Shown in pieces: positions 1 to 9,545 of a stretch of 64,000 nt of DNA (the stretch's first letter is position 1; each line of letters starts with the position of its first letter). The notes beneath the pieces were generated by a model that made no database searches, was not told the DNA's origin, and saw nothing but the letters and a program-made list of their open reading frames with translations. This DNA is from Nosema muscidifuracis. Its lineage: Eukaryota; Microsporidia; Nosematidae. A program made the translations under genes and the position numbers. The stretch spans positions 458,756 through 522,755 of the forward strand of contig JAIOKI010000012.1 in the NCBI GenBank assembly GCA_028335825.1, given 5' to 3'.

Positions 1-1412
1 TTTTCTATATCATCGGTTGAAATTATTACTAATTTATGCCAAGTGACATCATACGATATAATCCTTGAAATATATTTGTACTTTGACACAATGTAGTTAG
101 TTAATAGATTGTACTTATTTTTCTTTTCTGTTTCAAAAGTCTTAAATTATCAAAGATTATTATTCCGACTTATGCTATTACAATCCATTTCATTACTTTG
201 TCAAATATAAATATAAAACTTAGAAATTTAATTATTTACAAAAAGTTCAAATTATTGATAAATACTACAAAAAATTTGAACTTCTATGCTTTTTTGTTAA
301 ACATGTAAAAATTCATAAAATTTTGTTCATTGTTGATATTTGAAATAAATTAAATATATATGTAATCCCTAAAGAATGGCATGATGCAATTTTAAGAGAG
401 GAGATTAAATCAGTTAATTATTTATATTGCTAAAAGACTTTCGAAGGGCAGATAATAATAAAATCATTTAGGATTGATATAGTTAATGTTAACATTAGCA
501 CAGATTATAATCTAAAAAATTAATTCTGAATGATATTTTTTTTAAGAAATTGACTCTTTTCTAAATTTATTGTTAACATTATTCAAATTTAGCAATTTAA
601 AAGATTTTATTTTAAAGTTGAATAATACCTGCTTTATTTTTATTTATAATAAAGCTCTTCTATCCAAATTTGTCAACATTTGTTTATTTTGTAAATAACC
701 TGATTAAATAAAAATGCTATAAATTTTATAATGTTTTGGTTTTATAATAAATTTTTTATAAATTTTGTTTAACATTAAACAAATAATACCTTAAGCATAC
801 ATTGAAAACCTTTCTAGCATTTTATATAAGAGTATATGAATATTGTATATCAAACTCTTTGATTTTTATAGAAATTATTTAAAGCATCTAAAAGCCACAG
901 AACGATGTATAAACGAATATCTATAAATTAACTTTGTTTCTATTTATATACAAATATATATTTATTATTTCATCAAACATTCTTTATCTAATTGTTATTT
1001 TTAGTAGGATTTTTATTATTTCATCAAACATTCTTTATCTAATTGTTATTTCTTGAAGGATGATTATTATTTTATATTTAAAATTTAACTGCAATAAAAT
1101 TCTTTTTTTCACTTATAAATACTACTAATGATTACAAAATAGTCGAGATTATTTTTTTATAATACTAAAAATTACCTATATCTGTTACTTAAAAATAGCT
1201 AAATGACACATTATAAAATAAACAAAAGCTTAAAAGATCTATTTTTGATAATTATAAATTTTTCAAAATATATCAGTTATTAGATTTTTTTATAGAGTAA
1301 AAATCATTTAAATTGATAGCTGTTAAAAAAATTACAATTTGTATTCTTTCATTTAAAAAAAGAGTACACTGCATATCATTTTTAATGTTTAAATTACTAA
1401 ATAATAAACATA
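1..1412. other. AT-rich intergenic region
   Basis: No coding region is supported here. The stretch is extremely AT-rich with frequent stops in all frames. The only structure I see is the 51-bp tandem duplication at 961-1051, listed separately. Confidence 0.6.
961..1051. repeat. Two-copy tandem repeat, 51-bp period
   Basis: A 40-base unit starting tttattatttcatcaaac at 961 recurs identically at 1012, giving two copies with a period of 51 bp. It lies in non-coding sequence about 360 bp beyond the 3' end of the cysteine-rich gene at 1413. It is probably a recent replication-slippage duplication. Confidence 0.85.
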
Positions 1413-2369
1413 TTAGAAATCATTTATTAGCATTAAATATCCTAAGATAAAACAGACAAAAATTGCTAAGAAAGAGATTCCACATAGTATTTTAGGATTC
1501 TTTACTTTACTTTTAGCAGCATATAATCCTAACATAGAAATTAAAAAAGTAGAAGAAACTAAAATAATAGCACCAGAATAGTTTTCTAATATACCAGACA
1601 TTCCTTCGTTATTCCATTCAGTAATGTTTAAATTTTCATTGTTTTCAGAAATTAATAATTCTGATATTGAATTATTTATTATTTCTGGCATTTTAACTGT
1701 ATCTTGAACAGACCGTAAGACTCTCATTAAATGTGACCTTTCAGGAAGAAGATCAGTCGGTAATTTAACTATTCTTGATATTTCATCCATATCATAATAA
1801 AAATTTTCATTACTGCATTTTAACGGATATTTTTGAGTAAATGGAAATTCCATACAAACAGGTACATTCTTACAGTCATTTCTGATATTGTAAGCCATGC
1901 ATTTTAAATTTTCCAATGCTCCAGATGTATTAGAACAAAGCTGACCAATTAAAACTGATAATTTGTCTTTTACTGTCTCGAATCCTTTAAAACCATCAAA
2001 TAGAATACTGTCATAGTTTTTTAGTGTACCCTGAACAAAATCACAATCCCTATAATTATTATCTATATACAAATTATCTATATCGTAATGATAACAATGA
2101 TGGTCAAACTCAATATTGTCCATAAAGTTAGATATACAATCTTGATTACAATCACATGCTTTCTTAACGAATCTAACTAAGCATTTAGGAAAGTTCTTTA
2201 CTATTTCTAATAAATTTTCGCTTTTAATTTTTCCAAATCTCAAACTTTGACATATTTTATTGAAATTTTCAATAGTTCCATCACGCCAGACTTTCAACTC
2301 ATCATTTGGTACTTTGAATTGATTAGAAATCAAAGAAGCGCTATTTTCATAAATAATTTCATCTTCCAT
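1413..2369 (-). CDS. Cysteine-rich protein with C-terminal membrane hairpin (paralog family, copy 1)
   Basis: 318 residues; I do not recognise the family by name. Landmarks shared with four other genes in the window: a WR pair (28-29), C40, FPKC (60-63), CDCNQDC (72-78), C92 followed by YDIDNL (95-100), DC (108-109), then C145, C157, C166, C172 and C185. A basic site LRS lies at 218-220. Two hydrophobic segments near 264-284 and 294-314 are separated by a Lys-rich turn (AAKSKVKNPK), so the C-terminus looks like a membrane hairpin. No convincing N-terminal signal peptide is visible. The ATG is preceded by ATACC, a weak form of the microsporidian start motif. Regularly spaced cysteines suggest disulfides, hence a lumenal or extracellular domain, but that is inference. 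The function is unknown. Confidence 0.85.
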   Translation of the reverse strand: MEDEIIYENSASLISNQFKVPNDELKVWRDGTIENFNKICQSLRFGKIKSENLLEIVKNFPKCLVRFVKKACDCNQDCISNFMDNIEFDHHCYHYDIDNLYIDNNYRDCDFVQGTLKNYDSILFDGFKGFETVKDKLSVLIGQLCSNTSGALENLKCMAYNIRNDCKNVPVCMEFPFTQKYPLKCSNENFYYDMDEISRIVKLPTDLLPERSHLMRVLRSVQDTVKMPEIINNSISELLISENNENLNITEWNNEGMSGILENYSGAIILVSSTFLISMLGLYAAKSKVKNPKILCGISFLAIFVCFILGYLMLINDF

Positions 2370-3612
2370 GGTATGAATAAAATTATAATATTTATGGAAA
2401 TTTAATTAAATTATCGAAATTGATAAATTATCAATTATACGTTATAATCAATTTAAAGTTTACTATTATGTACTTTATTAATGAAATGTTGTTAATTAAT
2501 TTAATTAATCAAATTTGATTAATTTTAATTACGATATAATTTATTTTAAAATTAACATAAGATGCATTTTTATATTCTATTAATTGTGAGTTTTTTACTT
2601 TAAATTTGAACTCTGTTGTTAATTTAAGATAATGTGATTTATTAAATAATTGATAAATAATAATTTGACTCAGTTAGTCATTAATCAAGTAAAAATTATT
2701 CGTTTATTGTACAATAATCAATTTTTTAAAAGGAATATGACAAGTATTGACAATAAAGAAGTCAAAATAACTAACAAAAATCAAAACACTAAAATTTAGA
2801 TAAATATATAAACACGAGAATAAGAATAAATAACTCATTATAATTAAGGCTGCTTATTTAGAAACATAATACTGTGGAATAGAACGAAACTCAAGATTTT
2901 TATTATCAATTAATTTAGGTACATAAATTGATATAAACAAATGCATTTTTAATTTGATTATTTGAAAAACTTTATTATATATTTTTTAAACCTTAAATGA
3001 TGCTTTCCATTATTTATATATTAAAATTAAATTATAAAGGTGAGTAAGTACTTTAAATGATGTATTAAAAACTATAACATGAAAAAAAGAATATAATAAA
3101 ACAATTGATATATACGGTACTATCTTTTTACTTATAGCCTATCCACACAAAGCATTTAAATGTAAGCTAGAATATGATATAATGATAAAATTTTTTTGTA
3201 AATAGTTATATATTAATTAATAGCATACAATATTTGTAAATAGAGACTTTATAAAATTCCTAAAAATTTTAATTTTTTTCTTATATGAAGGTTGCTTTCA
3301 GATAAACGGACATAAGAAAACTACGCTATTAATTATACAAGATTGTATATATAGGCGAGAAAGAGTGAAAATAAAATATCCCAATGTAATTTGTTTTGTA
3401 AAAGAAATTACTTCTTAATACCAAATGAAGAGCAGTATTATAGCTATACTTGCTAATTCACAATTTGTTTTAGCAAATAAGCTTTATAAATAAAAGTTGA
3501 TATCAATTGTGAAATTTATTAGTTTTTTTCTAATACAATAACAATTGTTGTATCATTTTATAGTTTTTAACCTATATTTATCTAAAAATATTATTACATG
3601 CCATATACTGGT
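2370..3612. other. AT-rich intergenic region
   Basis: I see no gene, RNA or element here. It lies between the start of the cysteine-rich gene and the left LTR of the first Ty3/gypsy-type element. Confidence 0.6.
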
Positions 3613-3692
3613 TGTTAATAGTTTTATTTTTAATTATTTCAGACATCCTAAAAACTCAGAGTTCTTTTTATAAAATTTTTAAAATATCAACA
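3613..3692 (-). repeat. 3' LTR of element 1
   Basis: 80 bp, TG...CA ends, matching the copy at 5544-5623 throughout. It sits next to the purine tract at 3693-3704 (read on the minus strand). The CTGGT target duplication lies just outside it. Confidence 0.92.
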
Positions 3693-3702
3693 TCCCTCCC
3701 TT

Positions 3703-5577
3703 TTAGCTCATAAGTCCATCATCAACCAATAGCTTTAATTTAACGGTAAGTAATTTATCTTTCTTATTTTTAAAAACTAAATCTTCTAAAGTTCTATTGA
3801 ATCTCTCAACTCGTCTATTCGACTGGTGATGGTATGAAGAAGTATAATGCAGTTTAATATTCATTTTCTCACAGTAAGCCTTAATTTTTCTACTTTGATT
3901 CTCCTTTGCTTGGTCAAGAATAAGAGTTTGAATTTTAACTTCTTTAAAAATATCCTTAATCATCTTTAATATTTTTTCATCGGTACGTGATTTAACTAAT
4001 TTAACATACCCTTTTCTAGTAAAATAATCTATTGCTGCTATAATATAATAACCCTCAATAGGGCCAATTATGTCTATGGCCACTTTTTCTTCTGGTTCAT
4101 GTGCCGTTACAAAAATAAATCTTTTCCCTTTTTTCGCATTGTACATCTTACATACTTCACACTCTTTAACTATTTTTTTGATAATAGGGCTTATTCCTTG
4201 TAAATTGTATCCCTTTTTCTTTAACTCATATTCCATAGATTGCATATCCCTGTGTATTAATTCTTCGTGTAGTTTTCTGATATCTGTTTCCTGCAAACCC
4301 TTCTTCGCATCTATTAAAAGCCTTTTATTAATACTATCTTTTGTAATATCTTCCCTTATTTCATTTAATTTAAATATCTCTTCTGTTCCTGTCGAATTTC
4401 TACTTAAACAATCCACATGTGGAATCTCTTTACCCTGTTTGTACTTTGGCATGTTATAAATCTTTTCTACAATTCGTTTCCCTTTCTCCGTGCGAATCTC
4501 ACATTCATATTTAACCTTTTGTATTCTCTTCATATTTTTAAGGCTTTCTCGTCCTATAATAATTTTCTCTGTCTTTACCGTCGGCAAAATGTAAAATTTC
4601 GCTTTATATAAAAGACCATTATGCGTAAAATTAATTAACGTGTGATTGGTTACATAAAAAGGTTCTTCTAAACATGTATAAAACGTCATGGTACGTGTGT
4701 TCCTATGAAAACTCAACCCTAAAGTTTCCACTGATTTTTTACTAATGAAATTATAATGAGACCCTGTATCAGCTAAAATTTTGACCTGTCGATCATTAAT
4801 ATAAATCCTGTTCTCTTTATTCAAAATATCACTGATGTCGTCATCAATCACGTTAATTTTCTTTTTAAATTCAGAACTTTTCATCCGCCTTTTACAATCC
4901 CTAGCTGTATGTCCCAACATCTCGCAATTGAAACACCTTAACGGCTTCCTCGGAGCCAGTTGAATTTTTTCTAATTGAGTTTTTAACGCCAATAACTCTT
5001 TCTTTAACATTTCGGCATTTTTTATCTCGTCTTCTTTCTTTTTTTCTTCGATTTTATATTCTTCTTCTAATCTCCTGATGGAATCTACATCTTCTTGTCC
5101 CAACTCATCTACTGTTAGTAGAAACCTTCGAATATCGTGATAGTCTGCTTTAACACCTGCAGCTATTATCCTTAATACAGCCTTATTATTAAGCTTAAAT
5201 GGCCTGGCTTCATTTTCAACTCTTTTAATGAAAGCTACTACTTCTTCATCAACTTTCTGGCACAGCCTATATACTTGTCCAATATCATACTTCTTCACCT
5301 CGAACTTCTCTTTTGCTAAACTCTTCCACGCCTTATAATCCGTAGCTGCTTTATGCTTGGATTCATGGATCTCCTGGTGCCAAATTACGATATCGTAATC
5401 GGCTCTTCCAATTATATATTCGATCTTTTCTTGATCTGTTTTTTGTCTGAAAAAACTCATAATTTCTAATCTCATGCATTCCTTTAATAAGTTTTCACTT
5501 AATATAAGGTTCTCGATGGGTTTCGTAAGCTTATTCTCCACCATGTTAATAGTTTTATTTTTAATTATTTCAGACAT
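3703..5577 (-). CDS. Element 1 polyprotein (Gag, protease-like, integrase sections)
   Basis: A 624-residue open frame in the Ty3/gypsy-type element. In order: an alpha-helical Gag-like region (about 1-200), a CCHC zinc knuckle CFNCEMLGHTARDC near 215-228, an aspartic-protease-like section around LADTGSHYNFIS (near 268), the integrase zinc-binding region with H...H and CEVC (about 430-475), and integrase-core-like sections ending in YHHQSNRRVERFNRT. The first residues, MSEIIKNKTIN, are encoded inside the 5' LTR. Such elements copy themselves through an RNA intermediate in virus-like particles; this copy is a fossil and does not look complete. Confidence 0.85.
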   Translation of the reverse strand: MSEIIKNKTINMVENKLTKPIENLILSENLLKECMRLEIMSFFRQKTDQEKIEYIIGRADYDIVIWHQEIHESKHKAATDYKAWKSLAKEKFEVKKYDIGQVYRLCQKVDEEVVAFIKRVENEARPFKLNNKAVLRIIAAGVKADYHDIRRFLLTVDELGQEDVDSIRRLEEEYKIEEKKKEDEIKNAEMLKKELLALKTQLEKIQLAPRKPLRCFNCEMLGHTARDCKRRMKSSEFKKKINVIDDDISDILNKENRIYINDRQVKILADTGSHYNFISKKSVETLGLSFHRNTRTMTFYTCLEEPFYVTNHTLINFTHNGLLYKAKFYILPTVKTEKIIIGRESLKNMKRIQKVKYECEIRTEKGKRIVEKIYNMPKYKQGKEIPHVDCLSRNSTGTEEIFKLNEIREDITKDSINKRLLIDAKKGLQETDIRKLHEELIHRDMQSMEYELKKKGYNLQGISPIIKKIVKECEVCKMYNAKKGKRFIFVTAHEPEEKVAIDIIGPIEGYYIIAAIDYFTRKGYVKLVKSRTDEKILKMIKDIFKEVKIQTLILDQAKENQSRKIKAYCEKMNIKLHYTSSYHHQSNRRVERFNRTLEDLVFKNKKDKLLTVKLKLLVDDGLMS

Positions 5578-5623
5578 CCTAAAAACTCAGAGTTCTTTTT
5601 ATAAAATTTTTAAAATATCAACA
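5544..5623 (-). repeat. 5' LTR of element 1
   Basis: 80 bp with TG...CA ends, matching the other LTR. It contains the first ATG of the element's long open frame. The second CTGGT target duplication follows at 5624-5628. Confidence 0.92.
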
Positions 5624-5628
5624 CTGGT

Positions 5629-6860
5629 ATTTCAGATTCAGCTGATTTTACTAAATAGTAGATTATTTCTATTAAATAGAGAGTCGGATGGTATTGCATT
5701 TTAAAGTATTTGAGAAGATATATTAGGGCTAGAGATTTATAGTTTTCTTAAAAAATATTTTTGAAATGCAAGAAACCTATGCTAATGTCTTTAATCTAAT
5801 TAAATCTTCTCTAGACAATCAGTTATTATGTTTTGAAATTTTAACCTATAATGTAGTAAAAAGATGCTTTTATTTGTTTAGATTACGTTTTCTTGATTTC
5901 CAATTTTAAAAATTAAGTGAAGATGTATTTAAGTTTTAACTTGTCTCATTATATAATCAAAATGATCAATTTTCAGACTTAGTACAGATGATCACCCATA
6001 TAATTCTATTTATAATCGATGAAGCTTGAAATATACATTGATATAATTTTTATAAAGAAAAATAGAAATTTTATTGAATTGTTTAAAAAAATACAAGGCC
6101 ATTGTTTTAGAGAATTATTTTTTCAATATGTTACTCTTAGGGGTAGAATATTATGTCGCTGAAGAATTTTATCAAAGTCGAATAAAATACATAATAAAAA
6201 TAATTTTAGTTTCTTGAAGGTTTAAAATACTCTTAAAGATGCTCATATTAGATTAAAAGAACTTTATAGGTTAGTTATAGAAAAAATTAAATTAAAAAAA
6301 TAGTACTTTTATAATTAACTTTTGATTTTTTTGTGGCTTGAGTGAATCAGCTGATTGATGTTTTTTTGGCCATAATTATTGTGAATAACTTCAATTTTGA
6401 ATTGAAGGCGAATATTTTTATATAAATCATAATCTATAAGTAAAAAATATTAAAAGCTTTTAATAAAAATCTGAATTTTAACAAATTTGAATCTAACATA
6501 TTAAATTATTTATATATCTATAAAAATACATTCCTGATCTAAAAAATGGAAAAGTTTAGATAGTTTTGATATAAAAAACGATGTTAACATAGGCAAAATT
6601 TATTTTTTAAATCTTCATAAAAAAAATATTTAAAAAATTATTTAAAATAACAAAATAAAAATCTTAAATTAAATTTCAAAACAATTGTATATCAAAACTG
6701 ATACTAAACTTTAAAACAATTGTACTATATAAATAATATTAAATTGCAAATAATGGTATATCAGAACTAAAATTTATTAAAAAAATAACATCGAATATCT
6801 AATTAAGTCTCTTGCAACTTGAAGTTCTTTAAGTTATACAATAAAATAACATAATATTTA
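5629..6860. other. AT-rich intergenic region
   Basis: No gene or RNA is supported. Short open stretches here are interrupted in every frame and resemble nothing else in the window. Confidence 0.5.
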
Positions 6861-6869
6861 CATTATAAT

Positions 6870-7190
6870 ATAATCTTTGTTAGAAGATGAAACTGTATTG
6901 ATAATAATACTTCCTTGAGTTGTGAATTGAAGTGTTTTTAATATAGATGATGCAATTATTCCAAATATGTCATCACCAAGATGTACTGAAATAGATAGAA
7001 ATTATAGATTATAACAGTAAAATTATCGATAATTTCTTAATATAAAGACGCTATTATATTACAGTATGACGATATTAAAAAAAGATATAAATATGTGAGA
7101 TTTCACAAGAAATATATTTTATTATGAAACAAAATATAAATTATTACACTTAAAAATCCTCTTTATTCTGAGTAAAGTCTAGACTAACAA
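6870..7190 (-). repeat. Copy A of a diverged ~300-bp repeat flanking the transporter gene
   Basis: This segment matches 9225-9424 plus 12991-13095, the latter two being one unit split by element 2. The strongest match is around atgtactgaaatagatagaa (6981-7000), continuing through tatagattata. On the minus strand both copies read TTTCTATCTATTTCAG, which looks like a 3' splice acceptor, followed by an open frame. In copy A this reads VHLGDDIFGIIASS, then about 30 more codons to a stop near 6853. Upstream, both copies contain a DFxQ-like coding remnant (SLDFTQNKEDF here). It may be a duplicated and decayed gene with an intron. The identity is unknown. Confidence 0.55.
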
Positions 7191-7490
7191 TTTTAATAAT
7201 ATTTCCTAAAGAACAATATTAAGATAAGAAATTTTTCAAAATTATTATTTAAGAATTTTATTTAGAAAAAAAATTAATTAAAATTATAAGAAACACGCAA
7301 ACCATTTCATTTACAACTCATCTCAAAACGAATTATTTAAATAATTTGATAATGTATTAAAAATTGCAATATAGATTTCAATTTTGTAAAAGTATTTAAA
7401 TATAAAGAACAGAATTTTATACAAATCATTTTTTAATTTATAAATAATTTATATATTAAAAAAAAACTATTTAAGTTGGAAATCATTAAT

Positions 7491-7494
7491 CCCC
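7491..7494 (+). promoter_or_regulatory. CCC-type microsporidian start motif of the transporter gene
   Basis: CCCC lies four bases before the ATG at 7499, in an otherwise almost C-free AT-rich leader. Microsporidian genes commonly carry such a motif just upstream of the start codon. Confidence 0.65.
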
Positions 7495-7498
7495 TTCA

Positions 7499-8770
7499 AT
7501 GAAAGTTGAAAACGTGCAATTGGAGATGGGATCTATGATTGAAAGAAGCAAAAACAATGATATGATCTCGGATTATAAATCTGAGAAGTTTTCATTTAGA
7601 AATATTGCTACGATTTGTATTGTTGCATTTGTAGCATTTACTTATGGACTTGGATTGATGACACCTATTGTTGAGGCTTCATCTTCTAGACTTCTTTCTC
7701 CAGGCTTAACGGATGCTGAATTTACATTCAGATATGATATAGCTGCTGCTATGATATTAGCTGGAGGTGGAATAGGGCATACTATCTATGAATTTTTCGT
7801 AACTGATAAATTTAATAACAAAGAATTTCTTATAATCGGTTCAGCTTTAAATCTGATTGGATTCTTTATAATTTATTTCTACCCTCATGTCTATTTGATA
7901 GGAGCAGTGAGACTTGCAATGGGATTAATTGCAGGATTTGCAGGAGCAATAGTACCCAATGCAATATATAGATTGGCACCAGAAAAATGGAGAGGATTTT
8001 TTATATCTTTTTATCCAGCTAATATAGTTTTAGGACTGTTGGTAGGTCAGCTTCTCAGTTGTCTTAATACACCCGAATTATTTTATATATCTCATTTTAT
8101 TGTATGCGGAATTTTTTTGGTCCAGACATTATTGCTATTTTTCGTCAGAGGAATAAATGAAAAAATTCAAGGATTCAATGATATGGGAGTCATAGATACA
8201 ATCAAAGATAAAAAAGTTAGAAAAAGTTTAATATTAGCATTAATTTTTCACATTGCTGCACATCTTTCTGGTATAAATTTTGTAACGATGTTTATGAATG
8301 ATGTAATGGCTAAAACTGATAATCCTTATTTGTATGGAGCTGCTAATCTAGGTGTAGCTTTTGTTTTCAAATTCTTTTGCGGTTATCTCTGTGATCTTGG
8401 TGGTCGTAAACTATTCTTCACTATAAGTTGTTTAGCATTAGCAATCTCTTTGATCTGTATGCATATGGTAAACATTCAACATATTGTTCTTGGGGTTTAC
8501 ATGATGTCATTCAATTTAGGATTAGGATGTGTTCCTTGGATAGTTTTAGGTGAGATTTTCCCTTCTCCATATACTAAGTCTGGTACATTTTTAGCAGTAA
8601 TAGTAAATTGGTCGGCTGCTTTCACTCTAACGATATTTGGTAAGATTATTTTTGAAAGTTTAGGTAACATCGTATACTTTATATTCTCTGGATGTATTGT
8701 ATTGTCATCAATTATTATAGCAATATTCTTTAAAGAAACTAAAGGACAACTTGAGGCTAAATTACAATAA
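7499..8770 (+). CDS. MFS sugar (hexose) transporter
   Basis: 423 residues, highly hydrophobic, with about 11-12 membrane segments after a ~30-residue polar N-terminus. Family marks: RLAMGLIAGFAGAIVPN with a following PEKWRG resembles the first-half signature of sugar porters. D299-LGGRK is the loop motif of the second half. P346-W347 followed by GEIFP (351-355) matches the sugar-porter PW..EIFP segment. K412-ETKG matches the C-terminal PETKG end mark. It should sit in the plasma membrane and import sugar from the host cell, as microsporidia depend on host carbon and energy. The start is fixed by a CCCC motif four bases upstream. The gene lies between the two copies of a diverged repeat. The central loop is short compared with fungal hexose transporters. 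Confidence 0.9.
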   Translation: MKVENVQLEMGSMIERSKNNDMISDYKSEKFSFRNIATICIVAFVAFTYGLGLMTPIVEASSSRLLSPGLTDAEFTFRYDIAAAMILAGGGIGHTIYEFFVTDKFNNKEFLIIGSALNLIGFFIIYFYPHVYLIGAVRLAMGLIAGFAGAIVPNAIYRLAPEKWRGFFISFYPANIVLGLLVGQLLSCLNTPELFYISHFIVCGIFLVQTLLLFFVRGINEKIQGFNDMGVIDTIKDKKVRKSLILALIFHIAAHLSGINFVTMFMNDVMAKTDNPYLYGAANLGVAFVFKFFCGYLCDLGGRKLFFTISCLALAISLICMHMVNIQHIVLGVYMMSFNLGLGCVPWIVLGEIFPSPYTKSGTFLAVIVNWSAAFTLTIFGKIIFESLGNIVYFIFSGCIVLSSIIIAIFFKETKGQLEAKLQ

Positions 8771-9224
8771 AAAATTTCTTCCATTATAATTTATATATTT
8801 TTCAGTATAATAAAATTTAATAAGTAAAAATATGCAATAGCAAAACGAATCTATTAAAATATTTCTTTACATCTATTTCATTCGAAAATTTAATAGTATT
8901 ATATGAATCATATTAACAAAATGTTAACAAAAAAATGAAAATACACTATAAGAATTTATCTACATGCGCTTTAATGCATTATTTTAGATAATTTTCAAAT
9001 GGTTATTATATATTAATTATATAATTTTTAAATTAGGGATTATCATAAAATTCAATTTGTTTGTATCTTAATTATAATAATGATGGTTATGAAATGAGTC
9101 ATTTATTATTTATTATAAAATATTTTACCCGTAAAAATATATTTAAGATCATTAACAAAAATAATCTTTCAGTTAACGATAATTTAAATTAACTTAATGT
9201 GTAAAAATAAAATAGATTAATATA
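8771..9224. other. AT-rich 3' flank of the transporter gene
   Basis: Non-coding as far as I can see. The next recognisable structure is repeat copy B beginning near 9225. Confidence 0.5.
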
Positions 9225-9424
9225 GTTTTTTAGAGATGAACCCTGATTGACAATAAGAATCCAAGAATTATGAATTGAAGGAAATTTAATACGAATGATA
9301 GCATCACCAGGATGTACTGAAATAGATAGAAAATATAGATTATAATAGTAAAACTATCGAACTTTTTTATATGAAGAATAATTATATTAAAATTACTGAT
9401 ATTATAATAAATTAATAAATAAAC
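9225..9424 (-). repeat. Copy B of the transporter-flanking repeat, part 1 (continues at 12991-13095)
   Basis: It aligns with 6870-7060, including the shared stretch atgtactgaaatagatagaa at 9311-9330. On the minus strand, after TTTCTATCTATTTCAG, an open frame reads VHPGDAIIRIKFPSIHNSWI and continues open. The unit is interrupted at 9424 by element 2 and resumes at 12991, so the repeat is older than the insertion. Confidence 0.55.
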
Positions 9425-9535
9425 TGTTGTACGAAGAATGATTGCTAGAAAACATATTTTATTTTAGGGGTTCCTCTTTATGTAACAATGGTGAATAATT
9501 AAGTCATGACGTCACCAAGTTACTTGATCCCAACA
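9425..9535 (-). repeat. 3' LTR of element 2
   Basis: 111 bp, TG...CA ends, matching 12880-12990. It is preceded by target duplication TAAAC at 9420-9424 and abuts the purine tract at 9536-9550. Confidence 0.93.
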
Positions 9536-9545
9536 CTCTTCCCCC

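Larger units (their letters stand above)
3613..5623 (-). mobile_element. Ty3/gypsy-type LTR retroelement, short LTRs, incomplete (element 1)
   Basis: The element is bounded by two 80-bp LTRs (3613-3692 and 5544-5623) that look identical and have TG...CA ends. A 5-bp target duplication CTGGT flanks it (3608-3612 and 5624-5628). On the minus strand a purine tract, aaaagggaggga, touches the 3' LTR. A plausible primer-binding site, TGGTGGAGAATAAGC, follows the 5' LTR directly and would fit a tRNA ending in CTCCACCA. Recognised parts are Gag with a zinc knuckle, an aspartic protease-like section and an integrase section. Reverse transcriptase and RNase H are not recognised, so it looks incomplete, with at least one break. 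Identical LTRs point to a young insertion, perhaps moved with proteins from a complete relative. Confidence 0.9.

Noticed and set aside
4070-5704. Plus-strand open frames across element 1
   Set aside because: Antisense to the polyprotein frame, Phe/Ser/Leu-rich, with no recognisable domain.
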